Below, one piece after another: positions 38,874 through 49,599 of a DNA stretch of 64,000 bases. Origin of the DNA: Fratercula arctica (Eukaryota; Chordata; Aves; Charadriiformes; Alcidae); NCBI GenBank assembly GCA_947846985.1, contig CANTUZ010000007.1, forward strand, positions 32,368,355-32,432,354, given 5' to 3'. The notes under the pieces are model-generated. The model was not told where the DNA came from, did not search any database, and saw only the letters and a program-made list of their open reading frames with translations. The position numbers and the translations under genes were made by a program. Position 1 is the first letter of the stretch. Every line of letters starts with the position of its first letter.

Positions 38874-40091
38874 GTGAGTATCTGACTCAAATTTCCCAAA
38901 CAAATAAAGATAAAACTTCACAGATATTAAACTGTGGAGCATTAAACTGTATCATTTTACATATAAAAAGAAAAGGATTAAATAGAATTAGTCTGTTGAG
39001 CTGACTGAGGAGAAACAATGTGAGTGGCGGTCTGAAAACTAAAGATACAAAAGAATTGTGGTATCTTCAAGAGATTTTTTCTCTCCAAATATTTCCTTTC
39101 CCATGTTTAAAGCATAAACACTAATATAAATATTTCCCTTATGAATTTAAGATATTTTTGCCAGGGAAAAGAAAACTATAATCTGGTTTAAGTCATTATA
39201 TTTGATAGTATTCATGTATTTTGTGTATGTATTTTATACACATAGCGGTTTACAGAAGCCCTGAAGCAGTGCATATTCTTTACAGCTCGGACTGGTGGTG
39301 TAAACCAGCCAAGGTGTAAACGTGACCAGGGGCAGATGACATTAAGAAGCTCATATTGTTTCCAAGAGGCAAAATCTGTAGGGTGAGGTAAGATCTTTTA
39401 TTAGACTGACTGATATAGATGGAAAAAATGAACAAGCTTTGGGGCACACAAGAGCTTGATAGTTGACAGATCTGAGCTTTATAGATTTGAACAGTAAGGT
39501 ATCAAAATAACACATGGCATGACTTGGAGTTGTCAACAGACTTATAAATTATTTAGAGCATGTGTGCCCTTGTGTGCCTGCAAGCTTCTCTGTCTCTTTC
39601 CACTTAGGCTGCTTGAGCTTATAAAAGACATAACCACTCCCTGCAAACCTTACCTCTCTTCTGTCTTTAGACCATCTCAGAAAGAAGAACACAACTGTAA
39701 CTTTTAGTTTAAACAAGCGTTTGGAAGGAATGGACTTTTTGACGTCTAGCTGTAGTATGGGACTTAACTATTTTATGCATAGACTCTCCTGCTTTCAACT
39801 TACAGTAGGAGCTTGGATTACCAGTAATGCTATACACTTTCTAGAGTTAAACATCTGGGGCAAAGAGCTATCAACTGTGAATTCCTTGGAGAACTGCTAG
39901 TCTTGCATGAGATAATAAAAGTTCATTATTTTCTCTGATATTGTTGGAATTGGGTATGTAGAGTCACAGCCATGCAGTGCTGGGAGAGAAGCAGTGTCCC
40001 CAGGGAGCAGCAAAGAGTCAGCTAATAGCCAGGAACCCAGGCAAAATTCGTAGGGTAAAATATATTCTTGCCTTCTTGGTGTTTTGTTTTG

Positions 40092-40113
40092 TTTTTTTTT
40101 TTTTTTTTTTTTT
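40092..40113. repeat. T22 homopolymer run
   Basis: Twenty-two consecutive T follow GTTTTGTTTTG and precede ATTCAG, so the whole also looks like an extended pyrimidine tract of a splice acceptor ending near 40119. No convincing donor follows it. Confidence 0.75.
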
Positions 40114-40916
40114 ATTCAGACTGCTTCCATAATATTTCCTGAGTACACATGGGAAAGTCTGGAGAATGCTTGAAATCCTTTTTTAAATGTGGCAAAATCA
40201 TGCAAAGCTTTCATTACAACTACGCACTGAAACTTATTAGCAAAAAGTGCTCTAAATAATTCATAAGCCTGGTGACATCTCTAGGCTTTGCTTTGTGGTG
40301 GTGTGAAACCTCACCACTCAAATCCGCAAAGCCTGTACCTGTCAGCCAGCAGGTGTTGACACGGTTGGTGTAAGGCTCTATAAGGTTAGCGGAAAAGACT
40401 ACGTATGGATTCTTGCTGTTTTGAGTACTGGATCTTTCATACGGCTGTAGGGGATGCAGATGTGCTAACTGTATTAGCAGTGCTTTAATATCATTGGTTA
40501 AGATAGACTCACTGTTGTACAGCAGCATCGCTGTAGGTCAAGAGACGGAAGCAGCAAAGACACCTAGTGCCAGGTAAGGGCAGAAGGTCCTAAATCCACC
40601 TCCTGCAAAGCTGAAACAATCATTTTGTGAATGCTGGGACTCAGCAGACGACAGAATTGCAAATAGTTAAAAGGACACCTAGTCCTGCAAGGCTAAGGAT
40701 ATTCAGGAGCGTGGTCCGTCCGATGGGGTAGGAGCCTTTCTGGAAGGCAACAGGCTGCTGTTGGGAACCTGACGACTGGGGCAACAGAGGCCAGGTTCGG
40801 TTTTGGGAAGGTGTATGTAATGGACATTGTGCCTGGTGGACTGGGCTTGGCTTGCCTATAGCCCTTTTGTTGTTTTCAGATATTTAAAAAATTTAACAAA
40901 TATTGTTTTGTTTTAG

Positions 40917-41046
40917 GAAATCCACATAGGGAATTCCTCCCACTTTGCTCAGCTTCCAGCAGAGCTGACGGCGCTATTATAAGATTGGATTTGCTATGGA
41001 CTCACCAGGAATATTTCTAATCTATAATTCAAGCCTCTGTCAGAAG
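40917..41046 (+). other. Candidate exon, 130 bp, with strong start codon
   Basis: The acceptor TTGTTTTGTTTTAG ends at 40916 and the donor AAG/GTAAGA begins at 41047, both close to consensus. The ATG at 40996 has G at -3 and G at +4 and opens exactly 17 codons (peptide begins MDSPGIFLIYNSSLCQK), leaving the donor in phase 0. This is how an alternative first coding exon of a large gene would look. The peptide is not one I recognise, so the gene is not named. No following exon in the window obviously continues the frame. A non-coding leader exon or chance splice signals are the alternatives. Confidence 0.4.
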
Positions 41047-41826
41047 GTAAGAAAATTGTGTGGTTTTGTTTTGAAAGTGGCAATTGCTTGTGGTCTAGGA
41101 GCTGAGAAAGGATGCCCTTGGATAAAATGGATGAACCCTTCACATGGCTTTTGAGCAATGAATATCAGGGGCAAGTGTTTGCTGTCATTTGCAGTTCACA
41201 AGAGTGGTATGGAGCATCATACAGCCCTGTGCATGTTTGCACCCATGCATAGAGCTCCCCACAACACCTGCTGAACTCCTTCAGAAAGCACCGTTATAAA
41301 GTCCTGCCTGTCAAAGTCACTGAACCTGCAGAAAATTCTCATACACAAAGCAGAGGCTACGCGGAAACTTATTTCAATTCAGTATTTATTAGGGTTAGGT
41401 CATGGAAGCATACAAACAATTTTTGGCTTATTATTTATTTCCAGTTGATTTTACTTCGTTACCTCATATTTCTGGACTGTTTCCTAAAAATGTTGCGTTT
41501 CCAAATTCTTTACTAAATATCACAAATATGTGTCAAAAGTTGTGTTGACGTTTTTGAAAGTTTTCCAAGGTTTTGCTGTTGTTACAGTTGCAGAAACCAC
41601 AGCCCTCACGTAGCTGTGAATGACTTGAATTGCAGGCATCCAGCCCAACAACTACTCAAATTACTTTGATGTTACAATACGTAAAAATAATGCAGAAAAC
41701 AAGACATTTTGGCTCTGGAACCTGACCTAGAAATGGATTGCTGGAGGAAATGGAGTATTTGACTTGTTTTTCATTTTAATGAAAAGGAACAAACTCTTTC
41801 AGATTTGGCTAAGTTTAGCTCTTTGA

Positions 41827-41851
41827 TTTTTTTTTTTTTTTTTTTTTTTTT
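41827..41851. repeat. T25 homopolymer run
   Basis: Twenty-five consecutive T are followed by A and six more T. It may be a reversed retroposon tail, but no element body was recognised to its right. Confidence 0.8.
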
Positions 41852-42533
41852 ATTTTTTCGGTTTTAATCTGGGCTCACATGAGATTTCCTTCGGTGCTTG
41901 GATCTGTTTGAATGAGCTTTTCCTGCTATTGCTGTTTTAGTCGAACTGGGCTGGCATGCCCACGCAAAAATCATCAACACAGGGAGAAAGAGCTAGTGCA
42001 TCGAGAGCCAGCTCCCCAGATCTAGCTACGCTTTTTGTCTTAATTACTTCATTTTTGCAAACTGCTGGTGGATATATGTTATGGCTCCAGTGTGATAAAG
42101 AGGAATGGTGTTTAATTGTAAAAGGTTAGATCTCCATCTGATATCAAACAGTTGCTTGAACTACATGAATTTATACTTGCTGAGGGTCAGGTGTAATGTG
42201 TGGGTCTATATTTTGCAGAAAAATAGTATTCAGATTCTGTTTTAAAAACCCATTTTTACATTGGCTTTGTAATGTAACTTCTTGCATAAATCCACGGCCA
42301 TAAATAATGGTGAAGTACCACTGCCATCCTTACAGAGTCTGGTGTAATTTGGGGCGTCAGTACCCTTTTCAGTACAAAACAAGGGAAAACTCCTTGTCCT
42401 GCCGCCAAACAGCCCATGGTGAGGTCCGTGCATCCGCGGCAGTGCCTGCAGCAGCCGCTCTCATTGAGGGAGATCAATGGGGCTCGGCTCAAGTCCCCAG
42501 TCCTGTAGGACAGCCTCCATTCAAGTAACCTTT

Positions 42534-42635
42534 TCATAGAGTCATAGAATCTTCATGGTTGGAAAGGACCTTTGAGATCACCGAGTCCAACTGTACACAC
42601 ACAAAAAAAACCCCTACAATCTCTGTCACTAGAGC
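42534..42635 (-). mobile_element. CR1 LINE 3' end, inverted
   Basis: The left edge shows two 8-bp units, TCATAGAG and TCATAGAA, the reverse complement of the ATTCTATG-type repeats that end CR1 elements. They are followed by GGTTGGAAAGGACCTTTGAG and GATCACCGAGTCCAACTGT, which match the conserved CR1 3' untranslated region read in reverse. The copy is therefore on the minus strand and strongly 5'-truncated, the usual fate of CR1. The right boundary is uncertain and may lie further on. CR1 of this type supports a bird or other sauropsid source. Confidence 0.9.
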
Positions 42636-43139
42636 ATTTGTTCTTTTTCTTGATGTTTTCTTGGTGTGACTAGTTGTCTCCTGTGTCTCTGTTGACCTAA
42701 GGGTAGTATCAGGACTCCTCTGAGCTGGTCACCTTCAGCTTATCCGTCTTTTCCCCAGGCAGCCAGAATCCAGTTGTTTGTTGGTCTGGCAGTGCCTCCA
42801 GCATCACCCATGCAGCAGGTAGACGATATGGATGGGAGGTCGCACATCCCTTCCTGTGGATGAGAAAGGGAAGAGCCAAAGTGTAGATTAATTCAGATTA
42901 TCTTTGGAAAAAAAAAAAGCCTATCGTTAGAGTTTCTTATGCCATGGTCACTTCTGATTTCCATGTGTATTATGGGTGCACAAATGTAGCTCGCGCAAGC
43001 AGGTTTTTCTCATGGTTTTTCCCAAATAATGGGAAAACAAGGGTCTCCATAACCCCGGGCCTTTAAGCAGTTGAATTAATTGCATTTGTTCATGAAAGTG
43101 TTTTCGTTTTTTCACAATACTGAAAGCACACTGAGAATA

Positions 43140-44900
43140 TCTTCGCATGTTTCTTAAATTTCAACCAAGAAAAAACAAATGTGGCTCTTTTATGTCAATA
43201 TTTTATGTCTCCGTAGGTTTTGTGTTAAGCTCCTGTACTGAGTTACTGTGTGTTATTGATAACATGGAACCGGACTTGGTGGGGTTTAATGTCTTTTTTC
43301 ATGTTTATATGGAACATTTTGAGGCAGCAATTAAAATAATTAAGGAGGGTGAAGAAATCTTTAGCATGCAACAAAGATTTCTGCAAAATGTTAATTTCTG
43401 TCAAATAAGTGAATATATGCACAGATGCCTCCTGACAGAGGCTGTGATTTCTGAGTGCTTTGCATGCCAAATAACTTGTTTACCCCCTCAATGTTTGCCA
43501 AGTTTACTGTCAATTTACAAATAATTTCCATTTTGCTGTTTATTCTGCTGCCTTTTGATGGATATGTCTTCCAGACTTTTATCTTGCATGTAGACAAACT
43601 AATTAATATTTTCCCTTCAGGCAAATATTTTTTTCTTAGATCTAAATGTGGGTTAGATTCTTCTTCGTTTCCATATGCTTTGTTCTGTCAATCATTTCTC
43701 TTCTATGTTACTAAAAATGTACCTTTGTGGATGTCATTTCTCATGTTTTACAGATTTATTTCACCTACATCTATATGGGAATGTGTGTATGTAGAGAGAC
43801 ATATTTGTTATATATGTGTTCATATATGTTTAAGCAGAGAGAGTGAAAATACTCGCTTCATGTTAAGATTTGGTTTTTAAGACAGCATGAAAATACATTT
43901 TGCCTCGCCTGTTGCTGCCATTTCCCAGGCTTGACCTCACTGTTTGTGGTTACTGCTGCCCATATGGCACACGCAACACTGAGTACATCTCTTCCGCAGT
44001 GTTAGCCCGGATTCCTGCACGTCTTTTTGACCTAGTCCAGCCCTACTAGCCGCACATAAAATATTCAGTATATCCCATTTCCATCCTCCTGCTATCATCC
44101 CAGCACAGACCACAGCGGGCTGACCCTTCCAAGATGAGCGGGCTGATGCAGAAGTGGTACTGAGCTGTTGTGGTCCTGCGGGAGGGGTGCTTCCCTCTGG
44201 ACCGCTCTGGCCAAGCTCTGCTGACCTTGGTGCCAAAAACTCCTCCAAATGCCTCAGTGCAGCCCCAGCCCCAGGGATACCCCTCCCAAAACGCCTTTCA
44301 TCAACATCTAGGTGCGTTTAAAGATCTCGGATAGCTAAATATTGCCGTATTCAAGGAACAAGATTTCCACATAGTTTCTGCAGCTTCCACAAAGCTTTTA
44401 GGAGGTATTGGAAGACACAGTGTGTGATAAAAAAAAGAAATATGTTATCAGAAGCCTTCATGTTAACCACATTCTGCTGAGAAAAACACAGGTGGTAACC
44501 GAGAGCGCAGATATTGCGAACAGATTCTTGCAACTTACCAGTCGTAAAAATATCTCTGCAAAAAATACTCCCAACGACTCTGTTTACAGAATGCTTGGTA
44601 TTTCCTATATCTGGAAATATTCTCGTTGTAGCTCCATATGTCGCAGCTAGTCTGACAAGCTTTCTTTTGAACTGTTTGCAGGTTGCAGTCTGTCTGGAGG
44701 GCTGGGTGCTGATGCCTTCAGGTTTTTAGGCCCTGCATTATGGGCATGATCATCTTGTTCACTTTGCAGGCATAGAAAAATGGAGCTAGGATTTAGCAGG
44801 ATTTGAAGAAACTTCCTAATTATGCCAAGTAGAGAGCTGCCTGAGTAAAATCTCAGCCAGAACCCCAGGTTTTTTATTACCAGTTCTGTTTTAAGCGTGT
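43140..44900. other. Non-coding stretch, no gene seen
   Basis: Overlapping frames of up to 141 codons occur on both strands at 43.1-43.9 kb, but the encoded residues are low-information and hydrophobic-aromatic, as AT-rich non-coding DNA gives. A GC-richer patch at 44090-44290 has no recognised content. Confidence 0.5.
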
Positions 44901-44939
44901 ATCTATAATTTTCTGTTTTTCTGCTTTTGTTTATATCAT

Positions 44940-45420
44940 CACAGTCAGCGGGACTGAGATTAAAAGCCGAAATATATTATCTTCGCACATCCTCAAAACC
45001 TGTCGAGAAAGGAGGAGAAATTAAACAAGGACAAAAACTCGCAGTGAAGTGAAGCTGTTTCCTTTGAGCTGCCTTATTAACCAGTCAAGTACTTGACTGC
45101 CACTGTCAGCTAGATTTCTTTAGAGAAAGAGTGGCATTTTGAAAAATACAAATTCACCGCCTGCACAAGTTAATGAGGCCCTTCAGCAATGTTCATTGAT
45201 AGTGTAAATTCATCATAATACAGTGCTACAAACCATAAATGGGATATGCATACAGGAAATCATCCACTATTAGAAATTTGCCAGACACGAAAAGAAAAAG
45301 AAGCCATTGATAAGCAGAAAACTCATCTCAACTGCTCCGTGCTGATGGGTGTGCAGCACATTAGTAATGCCAGATAGTGCCATGATGAGAACTTATTAAG
45401 GTGAACTGAGGTAGCTCATC
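44940..45420. promoter_or_regulatory. Candidate conserved non-coding element with perfect palindrome
   Basis: This is unique sequence with many factor-like words (TTAATGAGG, TTCATTGATAG, CATAAATGG, ATTAGTAATG). At 45082-45099 it contains the 18-bp perfect palindrome CAGTCAAGTACTTGACTG. Its two TCAAGT half-sites resemble NKX2-class homeodomain sites. The texture is that of a gene-desert enhancer. Conservation is not tested. Confidence 0.35.
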
Positions 45421-46105
45421 AAGTATATTTTGCTCCCCTTTGTTCGCGTTTTACGGACTCTCTCAGCTGCCTCCCTTACATTTGCCAGTGCTGGGTCAGA
45501 TAAAGTTTGCTGTGTAAGGACTGCCATCAACATAAAGGGACAAATGTCTCCAAATACGTCCCTTTTCTGCACACACGCAAATGTGCTTATGCGCTTAATT
45601 GATTTTCAGTTGCATTTGCAAGCGATAGCTTTGCAGACACCAGATTACCTCCTGGGCTATATGGTGCACCAGGAGTGGACAGTGACATAAATTGGCAACA
45701 CCCCAGAAAAAATATATCAAGGTGACTTCCTGATCTTTTAAATAATTGTCGAGCAGTGCTGTTTTGCTATCCATATCAATGAATACATCTCTCTGCGGTG
45801 CAATACAGTCAGTACACCTACCCTTATTGAATAGTATCAGTTTAAAAATCTCAGGGACCATTAGGCCCATACTTCAGCATGATTTGTCTGTTGGCCAGTT
45901 TCCATCATCCTGCTTCAGGGAACGAACAGAAAAATGAATACTTTGCATCGTGGACAGAAAACGGCCAGCTTCTTGAAGAGAAGAGGTGTAGAAACTTGTT
46001 AAAATCTTGAAGACCATAGCCCCCTGATGTGCAGGACACCAACTAATTACATGAACTAGCTCTAGGAAATAAATCAGACTGGTATGAAAAAGCTTTGAAA
46101 CATCT

Positions 46106-46325
46106 GCATTCATCTCCCATGGCCTTTCATCTCCCAGTTCTGTGGAAAGATGCATTCATCCCCCAGTTCTGTGGAAAGATGCATTCATCCCCCAGTTCTG
46201 TGGAAAGATGCATTCATCCCCCAGTTTTGTGGAAAGATGCATTCATCTCCCAGCTCTGTGGAAAGATGCATTCATCTCCCAGTTTTGTGGAAAGATGCAT
46301 TCATCTCCCAGTTTTGTGGAAAGAC
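46106..46325 (+). repeat. 29-bp minisatellite, six full copies plus partial copies
   Basis: Full units start at 46152, 46181, 46210, 46239, 46268 and 46297, with consensus GCATTCATCYCCCAGTTYTG then TGGAAAGAT. One partial, interrupted copy precedes them (46106-46151). Copies differ by C/T changes only, so the array is young or kept uniform. Because 29 is not a multiple of three and the unit has no stop in any forward frame, all three frames are open and each encodes a rotated version of one 29-residue repeat (for example MHSSPS and VERCIHLP segments). These frames are consequences of the repeat, not evidence of a gene. Confidence 0.95.
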
Positions 46326-46829
46326 TACATTGGGTTAGTCTCTGAGAAGTGCCCGGAAAAAGAGAATCACTACCCTTACTCCCTACTCTCCTGACCATCC
46401 CACCATTGAGTGAATCTGCTTGTTGTGGAGCCACAGATGACTGGGGACCAACGAAGGACCATCAACAGAGGAACTTGAGAAAGATGCAAATTCTGGTATC
46501 CCTCTTCCCGCAGTCTTTGCTTTCACACATGAAGACAAGGACAAGGTCTTCTCTCCAAGGGGCTCTGCTTTCGGGCATCACCCGTAGCCTTCCCACAGGG
46601 GTTAGTTCAGAACTCATTTGAATCCATGGAAACCCCGAAGTCCAAGTCCCCTTCTCCCAATGTCACCCATTTCACTCAGCTGACATGTGTTCGTGTCATC
46701 AGCTGCAAAAGGTGTTGGGCAGAGCAGCAGAAATCTAAGCAAACAAGTCTTCTGTTTGTAAACAGGAATAATGATTTTCACTGGAAAATAAGTAGGAATA
46801 ACTGAGCAGAAACTGCAGACATTGCGGCT

Positions 46830-47150
46830 TTCTGTTCCCTCTGCCTTTCAAACCTCTTTGGTAGCTCCTCTGCTCTGCTCCTCTTCCCTCTCCTGGAGGG
46901 AAAACCCTATAGGCAGTTTTTGGGAGCTCCTCCAGTGGGTTTTTTTGTGCCTCTCATATCTTCCCCATGTTGCAAACTGTTTCAAAGCTGACAGGCCAGA
47001 GAGATGCTCTTTGGTGCTCTGACATCCTCTGCTCCTCCTCCCCTCTCCTCTGCTCCAACAACTCCTCTTTTCTTTTCCCCTTGCCCCATCTGACTCTCCC
47101 CTGGCCCTAGTTGCCCTACTCTTCTGAACCACTTTTTCTCTCAACTCCTG
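46830..47150. other. Pyrimidine-rich stretch
   Basis: The + strand is strongly biased to C and T, densest at about 47024-47150, with CTCCTC and TCCCCT words. Long polypyrimidine DNA can form triplexes. No mirror symmetry long enough to argue for one was seen. The frames through it are low complexity. Confidence 0.55.
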
Positions 47151-47229
47151 CCAAAGTCCATATGATGATCTCCAAAGGGATCTCAGAGCTTGGCTTCTGA
47201 AAGGGTGGTTTTCAAATAAATCTGGAGTG

Positions 47230-48010
47230 CACGTTGTTTAACGCACTACGGACTGTAAGAGATGAAACGGAGTTAGACGCTTTTGTTCCTTTTGCCCGCT
47301 ACTCAAATCCCCAGCTGATAATTACGAACAATAGATGAAAATGTGTTTGGTATATATCATAAGAAGAAATCTTATGGAAACATTAGGCAGCCTATTATTG
47401 TAAGGCTCTTGTAAATACTGTTTTGTAAAAAGAACCTATCTAAGATGATGTAAAACTTAATATTCCTATTAACAAGATGTACTCTACTCTTTCCAATTCA
47501 TATCAGTGAAAATGCATTTTAAATTACAAAGTACTCATATTTTATCTGAGCCAATGTTCTGATTCATATGCCTCCTCTTTAATCCTATTTTCATTCAAAG
47601 TTTCACAATTCACATCTTCTTTTTCTTATTTTATGTAATATTTTCTGTGTTTTCAAAATGTAATCAAAGCTTGTTAGCTTCTACCCAGCCACGTTTGGTT
47701 GAATGGGAATATTAATAATAACAGCTATTGATGTCTTTATGTTAAAATTTGATTTATTGAGCAAGTGGCACATAATCTGTGGGGAAAATACCTAGAGATA
47801 ACACCTTGAGATGATTAATTGTGTTTACAGTGCATTCCTGTAATAATTGTTTACAAGAAAATTTATGCATGAGTTGCTGCCCCAGTTCAAAAGAATAACT
47901 CATCAGATTGTCAAGCGCTCTGCTCTTGAGTATTCTAGCTAATTGCTATCTTTGCTAGTTGAGCATCATAAATCCTTCTTCCACAGAGCTGAGAGCAGGA
48001 TTTTTGGATC
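47230..48010. promoter_or_regulatory. Candidate conserved non-coding element (enhancer-like)
   Basis: Nearly 800 bases of unique AT-rich sequence hold homeodomain cores (TTAATTGTG, CTAATTGC, TAATAATTG), forkhead-type GTTTACA words (47824 and 47850 areas), TGATTTATTG and ACAATAG. There are no simple repeats and no long open frame. This is the longest enhancer-like block in the window. It lies next to the young minisatellite but does not share its texture. No alignment was done. Confidence 0.35.
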
Positions 48011-49189
48011 ATGCTTTTTCATGCAATGAAAACCTTTTCATCCCTGGGAACATCAGTTTTCTCATGCAAGAAGAAAAAAAAAAAGTAAGGAGATGATAGC
48101 TGCAGGAGATTGTGACAAGTCGCCCAGTGGCATTGGCTATAACTTCTGAAACGAGCTTGTATAATCATCTGTTACAATCGGTGTTGGGTAAAATTGCCAG
48201 TAACATTATTGATCATGAATAACAGACGATGATGGAGACTTAGTCTTCTATATTTAAAAAAAAAATTAAATTCCCAGTTCTGCTGCTCCCTACTTCTGTA
48301 TTGCTTTCTCCTTCACAAGTGCTGCAGGGTGGAAATGGTAGGATGGGTTGGAGAATGGTTCCTTTGCAGCCATCTGCGCTTATTACTGATCTAATAACAA
48401 TTGCACAATTCTCCCTTTTGGAATTAAATTCGCCCTTATAAATTCACAGAGATAAACATACTTTTCTTTTGCACAGCTTCATGCAGTTTGGTTTGGTTTT
48501 GGGTTTGTTTTTTTTTTTGTTCTGTTTCCAACTTTTGGGTTTAATTATTTCATAACACTACACTGTAGTTACAGGAGTGTTATCCAAGCAGTATGTTGCC
48601 AGGAAGTAGTTGATAACGTTTAATAATTCCTGATTACATTCCTGTTCCAGTCCATGATCATGATTATACAAATGTTTCTGGTGCTATTTTTCAGTACAAA
48701 TCCTTCTTTTGAGGTTTTTTTTTTCTTCCTTGTTGACAGTGTATTGGTCAGAATACAAGAGAAACCGACCTATTTGCTAGTTTAATTAAAGATGTCAGTA
48801 AAATCCTTAAGGTTTGCCTGGGAAGGAGCAGATTTACTTGCTGCTTTTATGCACACTGTGGGATTTAAACATTTTGAGAATTGCTTTGGTGATTTTTCCC
48901 AGGAGATAAAGGAATGGATTAAGTGAAGTAGTTTCTGACTATAATTGGTCTGGTTTAAACACTTAAAAATAACTTTAAGAAATAAGAAAACACAAAACAG
49001 GTTTTCAAGTAGGGATTTAACTTTTTTTTCGGCTATGTGTTTATTTCAGCTTTGGTGTCTCATTGTGAACTATCAAAGTGTGCTGTACGTAAGGTAGTAT
49101 ATATGTACTTTAGCTGCTCTGAACAGTGGTCCAGGCAGAGGACAGATGTCTGAAGGAGAAGAAACAAAAGGACTAAATCTGAAGAAACA

Positions 49190-49257
49190 GCGGGGGAAGA
49201 GAAAAAGGAGATGAGAAGGGGGAATAAAAGAAAAAAAAAAAAAAAAAAAAAAGGAGG
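49190..49257 (+). repeat. Polypurine tract with A22 run
   Basis: From about 49190 the + strand is almost pure purine, broken only by two T, and contains 22 consecutive A at 49231-49252. It precedes the candidate exon at 49.34 kb. Such tracts can adopt unusual structures and vary in length. Confidence 0.75.
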
Positions 49258-49337
49258 CTTTCAGCCTTTGGATAGGTTATTTGCTCTTTTCAAACAAAGT
49301 GGGCTGTGTGTGCTTTAAACTTTCCCAATGTTTCCAG

Positions 49338-49556
49338 GCAGCCTAGCAAAGCCGGCTCCATCAAAGGGAAGACTCCCACCACCTGTTGCTTAGGTGTTCC
49401 TGGCACACCACCTCTGCAGCTGGCGCGCTGCTGCTGCTCCTCTCGCTCGGTAAATTCAATCAGTTATACACACGGGGCATCACGGAAAAGCTGTTCTGTC
49501 TATTTTTCTAGTCGAACACATGGGTTCTTCTTTCTGCCTCCCTTTGTCTCAGGTAG
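49338..49556 (+). other. Candidate internal exon, about 219 bp
   Basis: A pyrimidine-rich acceptor ending TTTCCAG at 49337 and overlapping donors (CAG/GTAGGT, exon end 49552, or TAG/GTGAGC, exon end 49556) bound the segment. One forward frame is open throughout, encoding serine- and cysteine-rich residues (SRQPSKAGSIKGKTP near its start) with no known domain. It is on the same strand as the candidate exons at 38.8 and 41.0 kb. It may be a lncRNA or leader exon, and chance signals cannot be excluded. Confidence 0.3.
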
Positions 49557-49599
49557 GTGAGCAGCCAATAACGAGGAATTGCTGCCAAATGATTCATGT

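Noticed and set aside
43147..43880. Overlapping + strand frames of 125 and 141 codons
   Set aside because: Different frames overlap, with minus-strand frames also open. The composition is typical of AT-rich non-coding DNA, with no domain.
46095..46394. Repeat-containing frames in the minisatellite
   Set aside because: All three frames are open only because the 29-bp unit lacks stops. There is no start context, splice or conservation evidence of coding.
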